DNA of 64,000 nt from contig JAFVRO010000019.1 of the NCBI GenBank assembly GCA_017504205.1, positions 1 to 64,000 of the forward strand. The letters run 5' to 3'. Each line of letters opens with the position of its first letter. Within the stretch, counting starts at the first letter, position 1. The translations under genes were made by a program, and so were the position numbers. The DNA comes from Clostridia bacterium. Lineage in GTDB: Bacteria > Bacillota > Clostridia > Oscillospirales > CAG-272. A model generated the notes under the pieces. The model was not told where the DNA came from and ran no database searches. It was given only the letters and a program-made list of their open reading frames with translations. Below are positions 1-8,583 of this stretch, piece by piece.

Positions 1-195
1 GTCAAAACCTTTAATCCGAGTAGCTCATTCTTAGCTTCTCTCTTTTACTTTTGTTGAGTTCGTGTACTCAATTCTTTCTCAGAATTCTCTTCTTGACGAG
101 ATTTGCACTTTGCTTTTTTTAGCATTTGCTTTGTACTTATCTCTTATTGTTCAATTTTCAATGACCGGTTGCCTCCGCGGCTTTCCCGCAGTGAC
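1..195 (-). other. rRNA operon leader (pre-16S transcribed region, truncated at window edge)
   Basis: This gene-free stretch reads right to left, away from the two tandem promoters at 202-230 and 318-346. The minus strand at 148-161 reads TTGAAAATTGAACA, very close to the boxA-like phrase common in Firmicutes rRNA leaders. A GC-rich hairpin (177-189) and a TGAGT/ACTCA hairpin (54-69) follow. No open reading frame with a ribosome binding site is present. The gene served should start just left of the window, most likely 16S rRNA; this is inferred, since no mature rRNA sequence is in view. Confidence 0.75.
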
Positions 196-201
196 TTGAC
201 T

Positions 202-230
202 ATTATACCACATCTCACATCGCTTGTCAA
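202..230 (-). promoter_or_regulatory. Consensus sigma-A promoter P2 of the rRNA operon
   Basis: On the minus strand TTGACA (225-230) is followed by exactly 17 bases and TATAAT (202-207), a perfect match to the vegetative consensus. Upstream (231-290) is AT-rich with A- and T-tracts that could act as an UP element. It points into the leader at the left edge. Confidence 0.85.
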
Positions 231-317
231 TACCTTTTTCAAAGTTTTTTGAACTTTTTTGAAGAATTTCAAGGCGGTGATGCGACGCTTCGGAGTTCCC
301 TCTCCTGAAGCCTTCAT

Positions 318-346
318 ATTCTACCACTTTACTTCCTATTTGTCAA
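318..346 (-). promoter_or_regulatory. Sigma-A promoter P1 of the rRNA operon
   Basis: The minus strand has TTGACA (341-346), 17 bases, then TAGAAT (318-323). It lies 116 bp upstream of the second promoter in the same direction. Tandem promoters are usual for rRNA operons in Firmicutes. Bases 350-450, between this promoter and the first gene, hold nothing else I can recognise. Confidence 0.75.
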
Positions 347-456
347 GGGGTTTTTGGAAATAATTCGGTTTTTTCTTAAATTAGGTAATTAATCATCAAA
401 AACGGGGATACTAAGATCGGTTTATGTACTAAATATGCAAAACACGGGGTGTATTG

Positions 457-1134
457 ATGCTGACCATACTTTTAAGAACGGTAGTTATATACTTGATTTT
501 GATAATTGCTTTACGGCTTATGGGCAAGCGTCAGATCGGGCAGCTTGAGGTTTCTGATTTTGTAACTACTTTAATGTTGTCAGAAATCGCCACAATACCC
601 ATGGAAAATCCGCAGTTGCCGTTGGTATACGCGCTGATTCCCATTATCACGTTACTAACGTTTGAGGTAGTATCTTCAGTTGTTTCCAAAAGATATCCTA
701 CATTCAAAAGGGTGGTCAACTCCACTCCGTCGATGCTTATACGGCGTGGGATTATCGATCAGGTGGAGATGCGGCGAACGAGAATATCGCTTGAGGAATT
801 ATTATCCGAGGTGCGCCAAAGCGGTGTTGCGGACATTTCCGAGGTTTATTATGCTATATTGGAAGCTAACGGCAATCTGACGGTAATTCCGCGTAGCAGT
901 GCAATGCCTGCCACGCGCTCAGACATGTCAGTTGACGTTCCCGAGACGGGAATTGCGCACATTGTGATATCTGAAGGTCGTCTTAATCGAAATGCGTTGA
1001 AATATTTAGGTATCAGTCGAGAAAAGGTTGATAAGATACTGCGGAAGCGCGGGGTGCAAATACACGATGTATATCTTATGACCTGCGATGATGCATTGAA
1101 TTTTATGATCACAACGAAGGGGACAAAACAATGA
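457..1134 (+). CDS. DUF421 (YetF-like) membrane protein
   Basis: Predicted 225-residue membrane protein of the DUF421/YetF family, whose biochemical role is unsettled. Three hydrophobic segments occupy about residues 2-20, 35-50 and 55-78, with the family phrase LRLMGKRQIGQL between the first two. The rest is a soluble domain containing the region ISLEELLSEVRQSG typical of the family. A TTG three bases earlier is in frame, but the ATG at 457 sits better behind GGGG at 446-449. The stop overlaps the next gene by ATGA, so the two are probably translationally coupled. I see no clear promoter close upstream. Confidence 0.9.
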   Translation: MLTILLRTVVIYLILIIALRLMGKRQIGQLEVSDFVTTLMLSEIATIPMENPQLPLVYALIPIITLLTFEVVSSVVSKRYPTFKRVVNSTPSMLIRRGIIDQVEMRRTRISLEELLSEVRQSGVADISEVYYAILEANGNLTVIPRSSAMPATRSDMSVDVPETGIAHIVISEGRLNRNALKYLGISREKVDKILRKRGVQIHDVYLMTCDDALNFMITTKGTKQ

Positions 1135-1496
1135 AGAGCTTCTGGATCAGTATTATTATGTTTATAATGCTTTGCGGCATTATCGTTATCAACTCAGTCT
1201 ACGTTAATACGGTTTGCTTGGATTTAATCGAGCGTGTAGGAGCACTTGATATATCTGCCGATGACTGTGAGCAGAAGCTATCACAATTCGAACTGGAGTA
1301 TGAAAGACATGCACCGTATCTGAGTCTTTCTGCTATGATCGGCAAGCCTGAGGCGATAGAACTACAGATCGTTGCGCTTCACGAATACTACCGCGCGGGC
1401 GACAGCACGGAATTTTACAAGACAGTTTCTCAACTCAAATTACTTTTCAGTGACGTTATGCGTCCGGAGCAACTGCATTTACACAACATTATATAA
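1131..1496 (+). CDS. DUF4363-like membrane-anchored protein
   Basis: 121 residues: one N-terminal hydrophobic segment (about residues 4-25), then a helical, acidic domain presumably outside the membrane. Its size, layout and position directly after a DUF421 gene match DUF4363 proteins, which commonly accompany DUF421 in Clostridia. The start codon overlaps the upstream stop, indicating coupling. Function is unknown; a partner role for the DUF421 protein is an inference from context alone. Confidence 0.75.
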   Translation: MKSFWISIIMFIMLCGIIVINSVYVNTVCLDLIERVGALDISADDCEQKLSQFELEYERHAPYLSLSAMIGKPEAIELQIVALHEYYRAGDSTEFYKTVSQLKLLFSDVMRPEQLHLHNII

Positions 1497-1559
1497 TATT
1501 TAATTATCAACTTGCGAAGTGTACGGTCAGGGAAAACTCGTAGTTTTTCAAAAATAGTA

Positions 1560-1588
1560 TTGATAATACCGCTAAGGTATGCTATAAT
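1560..1588 (+). promoter_or_regulatory. Sigma-A promoter of the OPA-type transporter
   Basis: TTGATA (1560-1565), 17 bases, TATAAT (1583-1588). It lies 34 bp before the ATG at 1622, so the transporter is probably transcribed apart from the DUF421 pair. Confidence 0.7.
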
Positions 1589-1621
1589 GGACGGGTACCG
1601 TTTGAAAGCGAGGTTATTTCT

Positions 1622-2893
1622 ATGGAGCCAAAGGATACTGCTGAGCGCAGGCGCGAGCATGGAAGAATATTTATATTATGCTTTACTATATATGCGTTCA
1701 GCTATATCGGACGGATGAATTATTCTGCGTGTATACCGTCTATAATTAATGAAGGAATTTTTGACAGAGCATTTGGTGGATATATCACTACTGCTTATCT
1801 TATTGCATACGGTGCGGGGCAGCTCATCAACGGGTATGTCAGCACGCGCATATCACCAAGGTATATGATAGGGATTGGGCTTGCGGGAGTTGCGGTCAGC
1901 AATTTATTTATGGGAATATTTCCTTACAAATATGCCATGGTGGTTATATGGGCGTTTAACGGATTCTTCAATTCAATGCTATGGACTCCACTTATCCGCG
2001 CATTTACGGATTGGCTACCGGAAAAACCGAGAGCGCGTGCGGGGGTCAACATTTCCGTATCAATACCGCTTGGAACGTTAGCGGCGTACCTGATACCCGC
2101 GCTCATACTCAAGCACTTTGATTGGAGAACCGTATTTTTCGTATGCTCAGGTTGTTTATTCCTTGCATTTATAATATGGTGTGTTGGGATGAGAACCATA
2201 AAGGATTATCTTGCTGAGATTGCAAAGTGTGAGACTACGCCTCCGGGAGGTTCAGTATACGACCATAGTGGCTCTGACGTCAGAGACGGTTTCGGACGTA
2301 TACTTATAAGGATGTGCGTTCCGTTAGTTGCTATAATATGTTTCTTCAACGGTGCGCTCAAGGATTCGGTAACTTCATGGACTCCAACGTATCTTTTTGA
2401 CACCTTTTCAATCAATGATTTTCAGGCTTCCCTTATAACTACGCTTTTGCCTATTGTGAGTGTTTTTGGAGCGTACGTTGCGCGATTTCTTGACGACCGT
2501 TTTTTCAAGAACGAATTGGCGGTATGTGGGGTGCTTTACGGTATTGCGGCGATTGCCTACATCGCGCTAAACCTGTTTGGGCATACAAATGTTATTCTTT
2601 CTGCCGCGCTGATATCAATTGCGTTATCGGCAATGTGGGGAGTCAACACGCAAGTGCTAACATTTATACCCTTTTACTTTAACAAGTTACATAAGTCGTC
2701 AGCAATTTCGGGAATGCTCAACTGCACCGCATACATAGCATCATCCACATGCTCGTCGGTATTCGGCACTCTTGCGGAGTCAGTCGGTTGGAGCGCTGTA
2801 ACAGCAATATGGTTAGGTATTGCGATAGCGGGAACTGTTGCATCGTTTGTTATTGCACCAATTTGGAAAAAGCGGCGTAACAGGTATTCTTGA
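1622..2893 (+). CDS. Major facilitator transporter, organophosphate:phosphate antiporter-like
   Basis: 423 residues with about 12 membrane segments. The N-terminal region (RMNYSACIPSI, then GAGQLINGYVSTRISPR and FNGFFNSMLWTP) resembles the GlpT/UhpT/UhpC group, which exchanges sugar phosphates or glycerol-3-phosphate for inorganic phosphate, or senses them. The substrate cannot be read from sequence. It has its own promoter just upstream and a strong terminator just downstream, so it looks monocistronic. The start is the ATG at 1622 behind GAGG. Length is normal for the family (about 420-460). Confidence 0.85.
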   Translation: MEPKDTAERRREHGRIFILCFTIYAFSYIGRMNYSACIPSIINEGIFDRAFGGYITTAYLIAYGAGQLINGYVSTRISPRYMIGIGLAGVAVSNLFMGIFPYKYAMVVIWAFNGFFNSMLWTPLIRAFTDWLPEKPRARAGVNISVSIPLGTLAAYLIPALILKHFDWRTVFFVCSGCLFLAFIIWCVGMRTIKDYLAEIAKCETTPPGGSVYDHSGSDVRDGFGRILIRMCVPLVAIICFFNGALKDSVTSWTPTYLFDTFSINDFQASLITTLLPIVSVFGAYVARFLDDRFFKNELAVCGVLYGIAAIAYIALNLFGHTNVILSAALISIALSAMWGVNTQVLTFIPFYFNKLHKSSAISGMLNCTAYIASSTCSSVFGTLAESVGWSAVTAIWLGIAIAGTVASFVIAPIWKKRRNRYS

Positions 2894-2912
2894 TTATAAT
2901 GCCAAAAGCAAA

Positions 2913-2946
2913 GATCCAAGTCCCAAAGGGGGCTTGGATCTTTTTT
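2913..2946 (+). terminator. Rho-independent terminator after the transporter
   Basis: GATCCAAG and CTTGGATC arms with inner CCC/GGG pairs and a short loop, followed by six T. The reverse direction ends in TTTGCTTTTGG, so it may also end the convergent lipoprotein transcript whose stop is at 2974. Confidence 0.9.
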
Positions 2947-2973
2947 ATCCGATAATATTCAATATATTGGTGA

Positions 2974-4722
2974 TTATTTGATCTTCCACATAAGGTCTGC
3001 GATTATCGGATAATGGTCCGAGGCATCCTCGCCGTCTATCTTTTCGGTAAGCACATCGTATGAAAAAACGATTGCATCGTCATTTGAAATGAATATATGA
3101 TCTATTACCTTAGAACCTCCCACGAAGGTACCCGAGGAGTCGGTAGAAATAGCGATTTCTGCAGAAGACGAAAATCCTGAGGTGGTAATCATTTTATACG
3201 GTTCAGCGATTGGCTGGCAGTTGAAATCACCTGTGATAATAATCTTATACTCAGAAATATATTCCGACACAAATTGAAGAAGAACCTTTGTCTGACGAAC
3301 TCTTGCTTCGTTATTCGTATGCTCTAAATGAGTATTTATAAAAAGAAATTTATCTTTTGTAATCTTATCCTCGAGAAAAGCGTATGTAAAAATGCGGTTA
3401 TAAGAGGATTCTTCATACCTGCTTACCGTATCCGGGGTATCTGAGAGCCATTTTGTACCACTGTCAAGCAGGTTATAGATATCGTGTCTATAGAATATTG
3501 GATTATATTCGCCCATATCACCGCCGTCTCTACCAACACCGACACAGCTATACACGGACGAAAGATCTGTGCGCAATAAACTCATCCAATAAGGTGAAGC
3601 TTCCTGAAGGCCGACAATTGCCGGAGTGTTAAGGAGTATTGCGGATTTGACGCGGTTGCGCCTTGCGTCATCGGGAGCGGTTGTAAGAATATTAAAGCTC
3701 ATGACTCTCAGAACACTATTATCTTCATTGCCGTCTATAACGGATGAATTGAGTTCAAGAGCAAGTGTTGTGTCTGATGAACTAAGCATACCGTTAAAGT
3801 GAACGAGTGCGTTATAAACGCCGAGGTCATTGTTTGCGTAGAAGAGGATGCCGTTTTCATCCGGATGAATGGTATACTGATTTTCGCCAAGGTCAAAAGT
3901 TGGAATAATATCGGTATCTCTGTTGGTCTTTCCTACGCGAAGCTCGTGTGCAGACTTTTCTTCTTTGGTATCCTTCACCACGGGAATAATGTAACCCGTC
4001 TTACATTTAATAAAGGCTTGAAGCTCTTCCGCGAAGAGTATGCCTGTACTTGCAATCGCACCGGAGTATACTATCTTGTAATCTTGTATATTTGTACCAT
4101 TGATTGAGAGTGAATCGACCGGGTATGTAGCTCTTATAAGTTTATTTCCCTTCGCCGAATCAATGAGAGACTCTGAACTATCATTCGGTGCATTTTTCAG
4201 AATATCACCAATGAACAGATCGACTGACGCGGTCACTGATTCATCGGTAATACCGAGAATTAGGATTTTAGTACCGGCAATAGCATATCCGCAATCCAGG
4301 GCACGAAGCGAAGTAGAGGAATAGTATGTCTCTACTTCATCGCGAGCGCATTTTCCAACAAGGATCTCATATTCAGACTCAGCGAACATTGGGACATCCT
4401 CCATAACGTAATCGTCCCTGTAATCGAGAGCTACTCCAATATGCTCTTCGATGGCACTACGGAGCGTATTTACGGTGCTTTTGAATGTATCGGATGCGGT
4501 CTCCGGTCTTATGACCACGAAGGATTTGAAGTCGTTGACAGAGAAAGAAACTGTCTCAATGATCGGCTCGGTGTCGGAATCTGCAGTGGTATCGCTTTCC
4601 TGCGGGTTGCTATCGGTTGACGGAGGTTCAGGGGGGGTATTGCATGATAAAAGGATTACGCACATTGAAGTTAAAATAGAAAGTGTCAGCAAAATTGATA
4701 ATAGTTTTTTCATGTTTTTCAC
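2974..4722 (-). CDS. Lipoprotein with C-terminal endonuclease/exonuclease/phosphatase domain
   Basis: 582 residues. The signal peptide ends in a lipobox (ILLSC, Cys27), followed by a Ser/Asp/Pro/Glu-rich linker, so the protein is probably anchored outside the membrane. Residues 60-330 contain two copies of a domain with a VG(K/T).(T)NR-type motif, resembling domains that precede catalytic modules in some glycosidases. From about residue 340 an EEP-fold domain carries its usual motifs: MSFNI, GLQEA, INTHLEH, TGDFN and SDHYP. The family cleaves phosphoesters (nucleic acids, sphingomyelin, phosphoinositides); the substrate here is unknown. It is the last gene after the zinc-ribbon and HAD genes, 9 bp after the HAD stop. 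A paralogue of the same architecture lies at 32441-34162. Confidence 0.85.
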   Translation of the reverse strand: MKNMKKLLSILLTLSILTSMCVILLSCNTPPEPPSTDSNPQESDTTADSDTEPIIETVSFSVNDFKSFVVIRPETASDTFKSTVNTLRSAIEEHIGVALDYRDDYVMEDVPMFAESEYEILVGKCARDEVETYYSSTSLRALDCGYAIAGTKILILGITDESVTASVDLFIGDILKNAPNDSSESLIDSAKGNKLIRATYPVDSLSINGTNIQDYKIVYSGAIASTGILFAEELQAFIKCKTGYIIPVVKDTKEEKSAHELRVGKTNRDTDIIPTFDLGENQYTIHPDENGILFYANNDLGVYNALVHFNGMLSSSDTTLALELNSSVIDGNEDNSVLRVMSFNILTTAPDDARRNRVKSAILLNTPAIVGLQEASPYWMSLLRTDLSSVYSCVGVGRDGGDMGEYNPIFYRHDIYNLLDSGTKWLSDTPDTVSRYEESSYNRIFTYAFLEDKITKDKFLFINTHLEHTNNEARVRQTKVLLQFVSEYISEYKIIITGDFNCQPIAEPYKMITTSGFSSSAEIAISTDSSGTFVGGSKVIDHIFISNDDAIVFSYDVLTEKIDGEDASDHYPIIADLMWKIK

Positions 4723-4731
4723 CTACTTACT

Positions 4732-5385
4732 TTAATTTTGACTGTTTGCTTTAATAACTGATATAATATCCGAGACATCCCGGACGGTATGAGGACATAT
4801 AGAAGAAAGGTATTCGAGAGATTGGTGTCCTTGTGCGACAAGTATGCAGTCTGCGCCCATAGCATCGGCCACCTCATAATCGTGGTCGGTGTCACCGATG
4901 AAGAGAACCTTTGCGTTGGGATGTGCTTCCCTCCACTGCTCAGCAAGGTGCTTTTTGCTACCGGCGTGGATATTATCAAGCCCGATGAGTTCATCGAAGT
5001 ATTCTCGGACTTTGAGCTCGTCTATCTGCTCACGAAGCATATTGACCTCCGTTGCGGAGATTATCAGTTGAGGAATTCCGCATTTTCTGAAATACTCAAG
5101 TACGGATATTACGTTTTTACAGGTTGAAGCGGTACGGCGTCTGGCGTTATACTCATTCACCCATTCTATTGCGATCTCCCCGAAGGGTTCTTTTTCAAAA
5201 TCGAAACCAAGTTTTTTATAATACTCTGTTATTGGAAATCCGAAAACGCTATGATATCTTTCGATAGAGTCCACTGTGGGCATTGAACGGCGTTCAAGAA
5301 GGGTATTGACGCATTTGATGCAGATACCGACATCATCGAGAATAGTACCGTTAAAATCCCAGACAATATGCGTATATTTTTTCAT
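4732..5385 (-). CDS. HAD-superfamily hydrolase with DFNGT motif I
   Basis: 217 residues with HAD layout: motif I near residue 10, motif II Ser/Thr in LIISATE, motif III Lys in AGSKKHL, and motif IV GDTDHDYEVA. It resembles phosphoglycolate phosphatases. Motif I reads WDFNGTILDD, so the second acidic residue of the usual DxDGT is Asn. In classic HAD phosphatases that Asp is the general acid/base, so activity may be altered. It starts 4 bp after the zinc-ribbon protein and ends 9 bp before the lipoprotein, so the three form one operon. Confidence 0.85.
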   Translation of the reverse strand: MKKYTHIVWDFNGTILDDVGICIKCVNTLLERRSMPTVDSIERYHSVFGFPITEYYKKLGFDFEKEPFGEIAIEWVNEYNARRRTASTCKNVISVLEYFRKCGIPQLIISATEVNMLREQIDELKVREYFDELIGLDNIHAGSKKHLAEQWREAHPNAKVLFIGDTDHDYEVADAMGADCILVAQGHQSLEYLSSICPHTVRDVSDIISVIKANSQN

Positions 5386-5389
5386 ATTC

Positions 5390-5809
5390 TTACCTTTTAA
5401 TACTTACTTTCAGCTTGTTTTTACATTTTGGACACGTTGCGGTATGCTTGCCCTTGACGCGCGGCAGGCGAAGCACTGCTTTACATTTCGGGCATTTTCT
5501 ATAAACGTGTGTTTTTCTGTCGCGCTTTTTGTTTCGACTAAGGTCACGCGCGTTTTTAATTTTCGCGCCAAGTCTTATAAAGGGGGCATTTTCGCGGCGT
5601 CGTTTAGCAATATTTTTTGACATCATCCTGAATATTACTATAGCTATCAGCAGAAGTGAAACAAAAAACAGGATGATCGCAATAATCCCGTCGAAAAAGG
5701 ATTGCGCTATGGCAATTACCAGATACAAAACTGTCAACATGACATTGAGGGCGTCCGTACCGTATCTGCCATACATAAAAGCGGCTAACTTATTACTTAT
5801 TTTTCCCAT
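5390..5809 (-). CDS. Zinc-ribbon membrane protein
   Basis: 139 residues. Two hydrophobic segments cover about residues 22-64, followed by a basic stretch. A C-terminal zinc ribbon has CPKC and CPKC pairs 17 residues apart. The tail is strongly basic, as in proteins that touch nucleic acid or membrane lipids. I do not recognise a named family. It is the first gene of the three-gene unit with the HAD protein and the lipoprotein; the start has a good AGGAGT site and a promoter at 5847-5875. Confidence 0.75.
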   Translation of the reverse strand: MGKISNKLAAFMYGRYGTDALNVMLTVLYLVIAIAQSFFDGIIAIILFFVSLLLIAIVIFRMMSKNIAKRRRENAPFIRLGAKIKNARDLSRNKKRDRKTHVYRKCPKCKAVLRLPRVKGKHTATCPKCKNKLKVSIKR

Positions 5810-5846
5810 TTTTTACTCCTGATATGATAATTTTTATACTTTTTAT

Positions 5847-5875
5847 ATTCTACCACAATATTTTGCTTATTTCAA
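5847..5875 (-). promoter_or_regulatory. Sigma-A promoter of the zinc-ribbon/HAD/lipoprotein unit
   Basis: Minus strand TTGAAA (5870-5875), 17 bases, TAGAAT (5847-5852), pointing to the start at 5809. It diverges from the manA promoter about 55 bp to the right. Confidence 0.65.
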
Positions 5876-5929
5876 GTGTTAAATGCCAATGCGGTGAAAA
5901 ATTTATTTCGATCACTATTGGTATTGTTA

Positions 5930-5958
5930 TTGACTTTTCGGAGAAAATGGTGTACAAT
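5930..5958 (+). promoter_or_regulatory. Sigma-A promoter of manA-galT
   Basis: TTGACT (5930-5935), 17 bases, TACAAT (5953-5958), 37 bp before the manA ATG. Confidence 0.7.
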
Positions 5959-5995
5959 GGGAATGATAAAATTCAACTGATACGGAGGCTTGAGA

Positions 5996-6955
5996 ATGAA
6001 TCATTTATATCCACTGAAAATGAGTTATGCCACGAGGGATTATCTATGGGGTGGCAGAAGATTGATAAACGAATGGGGCAAAAAAACCGAAGCTGACAAG
6101 CTGGCTGAGACATGGGAGCTTACGGTACGCGACGACGCAATGAGCTTCATTGTAAACGGTGAGCTTCAAGGCATGTCCATGCGCGAATATATAAATAAAT
6201 TCGGTGCAACTGTGGTCTCAGATACTTTTGACGGCGGCCGTTTTCCTTTGCTTATCAAGCTTATTGATGCTTGTGACAATCTGTCGGTTCAGGTACATCC
6301 CGACGATGCTTATGCGGCTATGAAGAGTGGAGACATAGGAAAAACGGAGATGTGGTACATAATTGACGCGCTTCCGGGGGCGTGCATCGCTTACGGCCTT
6401 GCGGACGGTATCAGTGAGGCAGATTTCCAAAGTATGATAAAAAGCGGCGAGGTCGAAAAGGCGCTTAAATTTCAGCCTGTGAAGGCCGGTGAGTGCTATT
6501 TCATTCCTGCGGGAATGGTACACGCTATTGGAAAGGGTATTCTGATTGCAGAGATACAGCAAAACTGTGATATAACCTACCGCATATACGATTACAACAG
6601 GCGTCAGAAGGATGGCTCATTGCGTGCGCTTCATGTTGAGGATGCCATTGCGGTCGTCCGCAAATTTGCTGAAGATGAGGTAGATGCGCTCTGTCATGAG
6701 GCGCGCAGATCCGACGGTGAGTTGGTTGGATGTAAGTATTTCAACGTTGAGAAGTTCTTGCTTGTTGGAGATGAGATAAGCCTTGTCGCAACTGAAAAGG
6801 GCTTTAATTCCCTGCTCTGCATTGGCGGCAAGGGAAAGATAATCGCAAGCGATATTGAGTATGATATAGCGAAGGGTGACAGTTATTATATTCCCGCAGG
6901 TCTTGGTGAGTATAAGGTATGTGGCAATGTGGAGCTGATCCGTACACAGCTTTGA
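5996..6955 (+). CDS. manA: Mannose-6-phosphate isomerase, class I
   Basis: Zinc enzyme that interconverts mannose-6-phosphate and fructose-6-phosphate in the cytoplasm. About 319 residues, the usual size of the short Firmicutes form. Zinc ligands are visible as Gln and His in VQVHPDD, Glu in GKTEMWYI and His in GMVHAIG, with the downstream phrase YRIYDYNR of the cupin fold. The ATG at 5996 follows CGGAGG (5983-5988) with 7 bases between; an upstream in-frame TTG at 5990 is too close to that site. The galT gene follows after 29 bp, so the two probably share a transcript feeding hexoses into glycolysis and sugar-nucleotide synthesis. Confidence 0.93.
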   Translation: MNHLYPLKMSYATRDYLWGGRRLINEWGKKTEADKLAETWELTVRDDAMSFIVNGELQGMSMREYINKFGATVVSDTFDGGRFPLLIKLIDACDNLSVQVHPDDAYAAMKSGDIGKTEMWYIIDALPGACIAYGLADGISEADFQSMIKSGEVEKALKFQPVKAGECYFIPAGMVHAIGKGILIAEIQQNCDITYRIYDYNRRQKDGSLRALHVEDAIAVVRKFAEDEVDALCHEARRSDGELVGCKYFNVEKFLLVGDEISLVATEKGFNSLLCIGGKGKIIASDIEYDIAKGDSYYIPAGLGEYKVCGNVELIRTQL

Positions 6956-6984
6956 CAGCTGATTTTTAAAAACGCGAGGATAAT

Positions 6985-8487
6985 ATGAGAGCCGGTATAA
7001 AATTTTACATTGGACAATTAATTAATTATGCAGAAAAGCAGGGGCTCATTTCAAGGCTCGACAGGACTTACGCAGTCAACAGGCTTCTTGAGGTGCTGAG
7101 GCTTTCGTCATACGAAGAGCCAAAGACAGGCAAGGAGCTTCCGCTTGAGCAAATACTTGAGGGAATACTTGATTATGCATATAAAAAAGGTTTGATCCCC
7201 GACAATTCCGTTACTCAGCGAGATCTTTTTGACACCAAGCTGATGGGACTTCTGACGCCGCCTCCGTCCGTGGTGGTGGGCAGATTCGAGATGCTGCGTC
7301 TGCAGGATGCAAGGAGGGCTACCGACTACTATTACGGGCTCTGCCGATCAAGTGACTATATACGCACATACAGGGTCGAAAAGGACGTTCGTTTTACGCA
7401 CAAGAGCAAATACGGCGTGATGGACATCACGATCAATCTCTCCAAGCCTGAAAAAACACCTGAAGAGATCGCGGCGGCACGCCTTGCGAAGAGCAGCGGC
7501 TATCCACAATGTCTTTTATGCCGCGAGAATGAAGGCTTCTGCGGAACTATATCGCATCCTGCAAGGCAAAACCACAGGCTTATCCCATTGATGCTTGACG
7601 GAGAAGAATGGTTTTTACAGTACTCGCCATACGTTTACTACAACGAGCATTGTATAGTACTCAGCGGTGAGCACGTTCCGATGAAGATATCGCGCTCAAC
7701 CTTCAAGCATATGCTTGACTTCATTGAATACTTGCCGCATTATTTCGTCGGATCAAATGCCGATCTTCCGATAGTGGGCGGTTCCATTCTCAGTCACGAT
7801 CATATGCAGGGCGGAAGATACGAATTTGCAATGGAAAGAGCGCCTATAGTCACATCGCTTAAATTCAGAGGCTTTGATGACGTTACTGCGGGTATAATCA
7901 AGTGGCCTCTGTCAGTCATACGGCTTCGCAGCCGCAACAAGAGCTCACTCGTTGAGCTTGCAGACAAGATTCTCGGTTTATGGCGCGGATACACTGACGA
8001 GGCTTCCTTTATATATGCCTTTACAAACGGTGAGCCGCACAACACTATCACTCCGATCGCACGTTATAAAAACGGACAGTTCGAGATGGACCTTGTGCTT
8101 CGCAATAACATTACTACAGAGGAACATCCGCTTGGATATTATCATCCTCATGCGCAGCATCATAACATCAAGAAGGAAAATATAGGTCTTATTGAGGTTA
8201 TGGGACTTGCGGTTTTACCTGCACGCCTTAAAAACGAAATGGCGCGTCTTGCTGAATACGCCGAGAAGGGATTACCCATCAGAGAGGATGCGGAGCTTTC
8301 CAAGCATGCCGAATGGTTTGAATGTTTTGCAAAAGAATATGATTTCAGCGTTGGAAATGCGTTGAATATACTTTATTCCGAGATAGGAAAGACATTTGTA
8401 AGAGTTCTTGAGGACTGCGGTGTTTATTTTAATGATGAAAAGGGATTTATGCGGTTCATAAAAATTTGTAACGGATTTGAGTCATAA
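6985..8487 (+). CDS. galT: UDP-glucose:hexose-1-phosphate uridylyltransferase, Firmicutes type
   Basis: Leloir pathway enzyme that exchanges UMP between UDP-glucose and galactose-1-phosphate. At 500 residues it belongs to the longer second GalT family found in Gram-positive bacteria rather than the 350-residue E. coli type. Family phrases are SHPARQNHRLIP, then GGSILSHDHMQGGRYEFAME with the histidine pair around the active site, and the C-terminal PHAQHHNIKKENIGL. GAGGA precedes the ATG. No galK or galE is next to it; the partner here is manA. A hairpin at 8495-8520 follows. Confidence 0.93.
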   Translation: MRAGIKFYIGQLINYAEKQGLISRLDRTYAVNRLLEVLRLSSYEEPKTGKELPLEQILEGILDYAYKKGLIPDNSVTQRDLFDTKLMGLLTPPPSVVVGRFEMLRLQDARRATDYYYGLCRSSDYIRTYRVEKDVRFTHKSKYGVMDITINLSKPEKTPEEIAAARLAKSSGYPQCLLCRENEGFCGTISHPARQNHRLIPLMLDGEEWFLQYSPYVYYNEHCIVLSGEHVPMKISRSTFKHMLDFIEYLPHYFVGSNADLPIVGGSILSHDHMQGGRYEFAMERAPIVTSLKFRGFDDVTAGIIKWPLSVIRLRSRNKSSLVELADKILGLWRGYTDEASFIYAFTNGEPHNTITPIARYKNGQFEMDLVLRNNITTEEHPLGYYHPHAQHHNIKKENIGLIEVMGLAVLPARLKNEMARLAEYAEKGLPIREDAELSKHAEWFECFAKEYDFSVGNALNILYSEIGKTFVRVLEDCGVYFNDEKGFMRFIKICNGFES

Positions 8488-8494
8488 ATTTTTG

Positions 8495-8520
8495 GGGTTG
8501 TCTCATTGGGACAGCCCTTT
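8495..8520 (+). terminator. Terminator hairpin after galT
   Basis: GGGTTGTC and GGACAGCCC arms (one G-T pair) with a short loop, then TTT. The T-run is weak. It lies between convergent genes and may serve both. Confidence 0.6.
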
Positions 8521-8583
8521 AATCATTTTCTGCACTGCTTCTGATGAAATTTGATACCGTTTTCGTCCCAAGCACGATATCTT

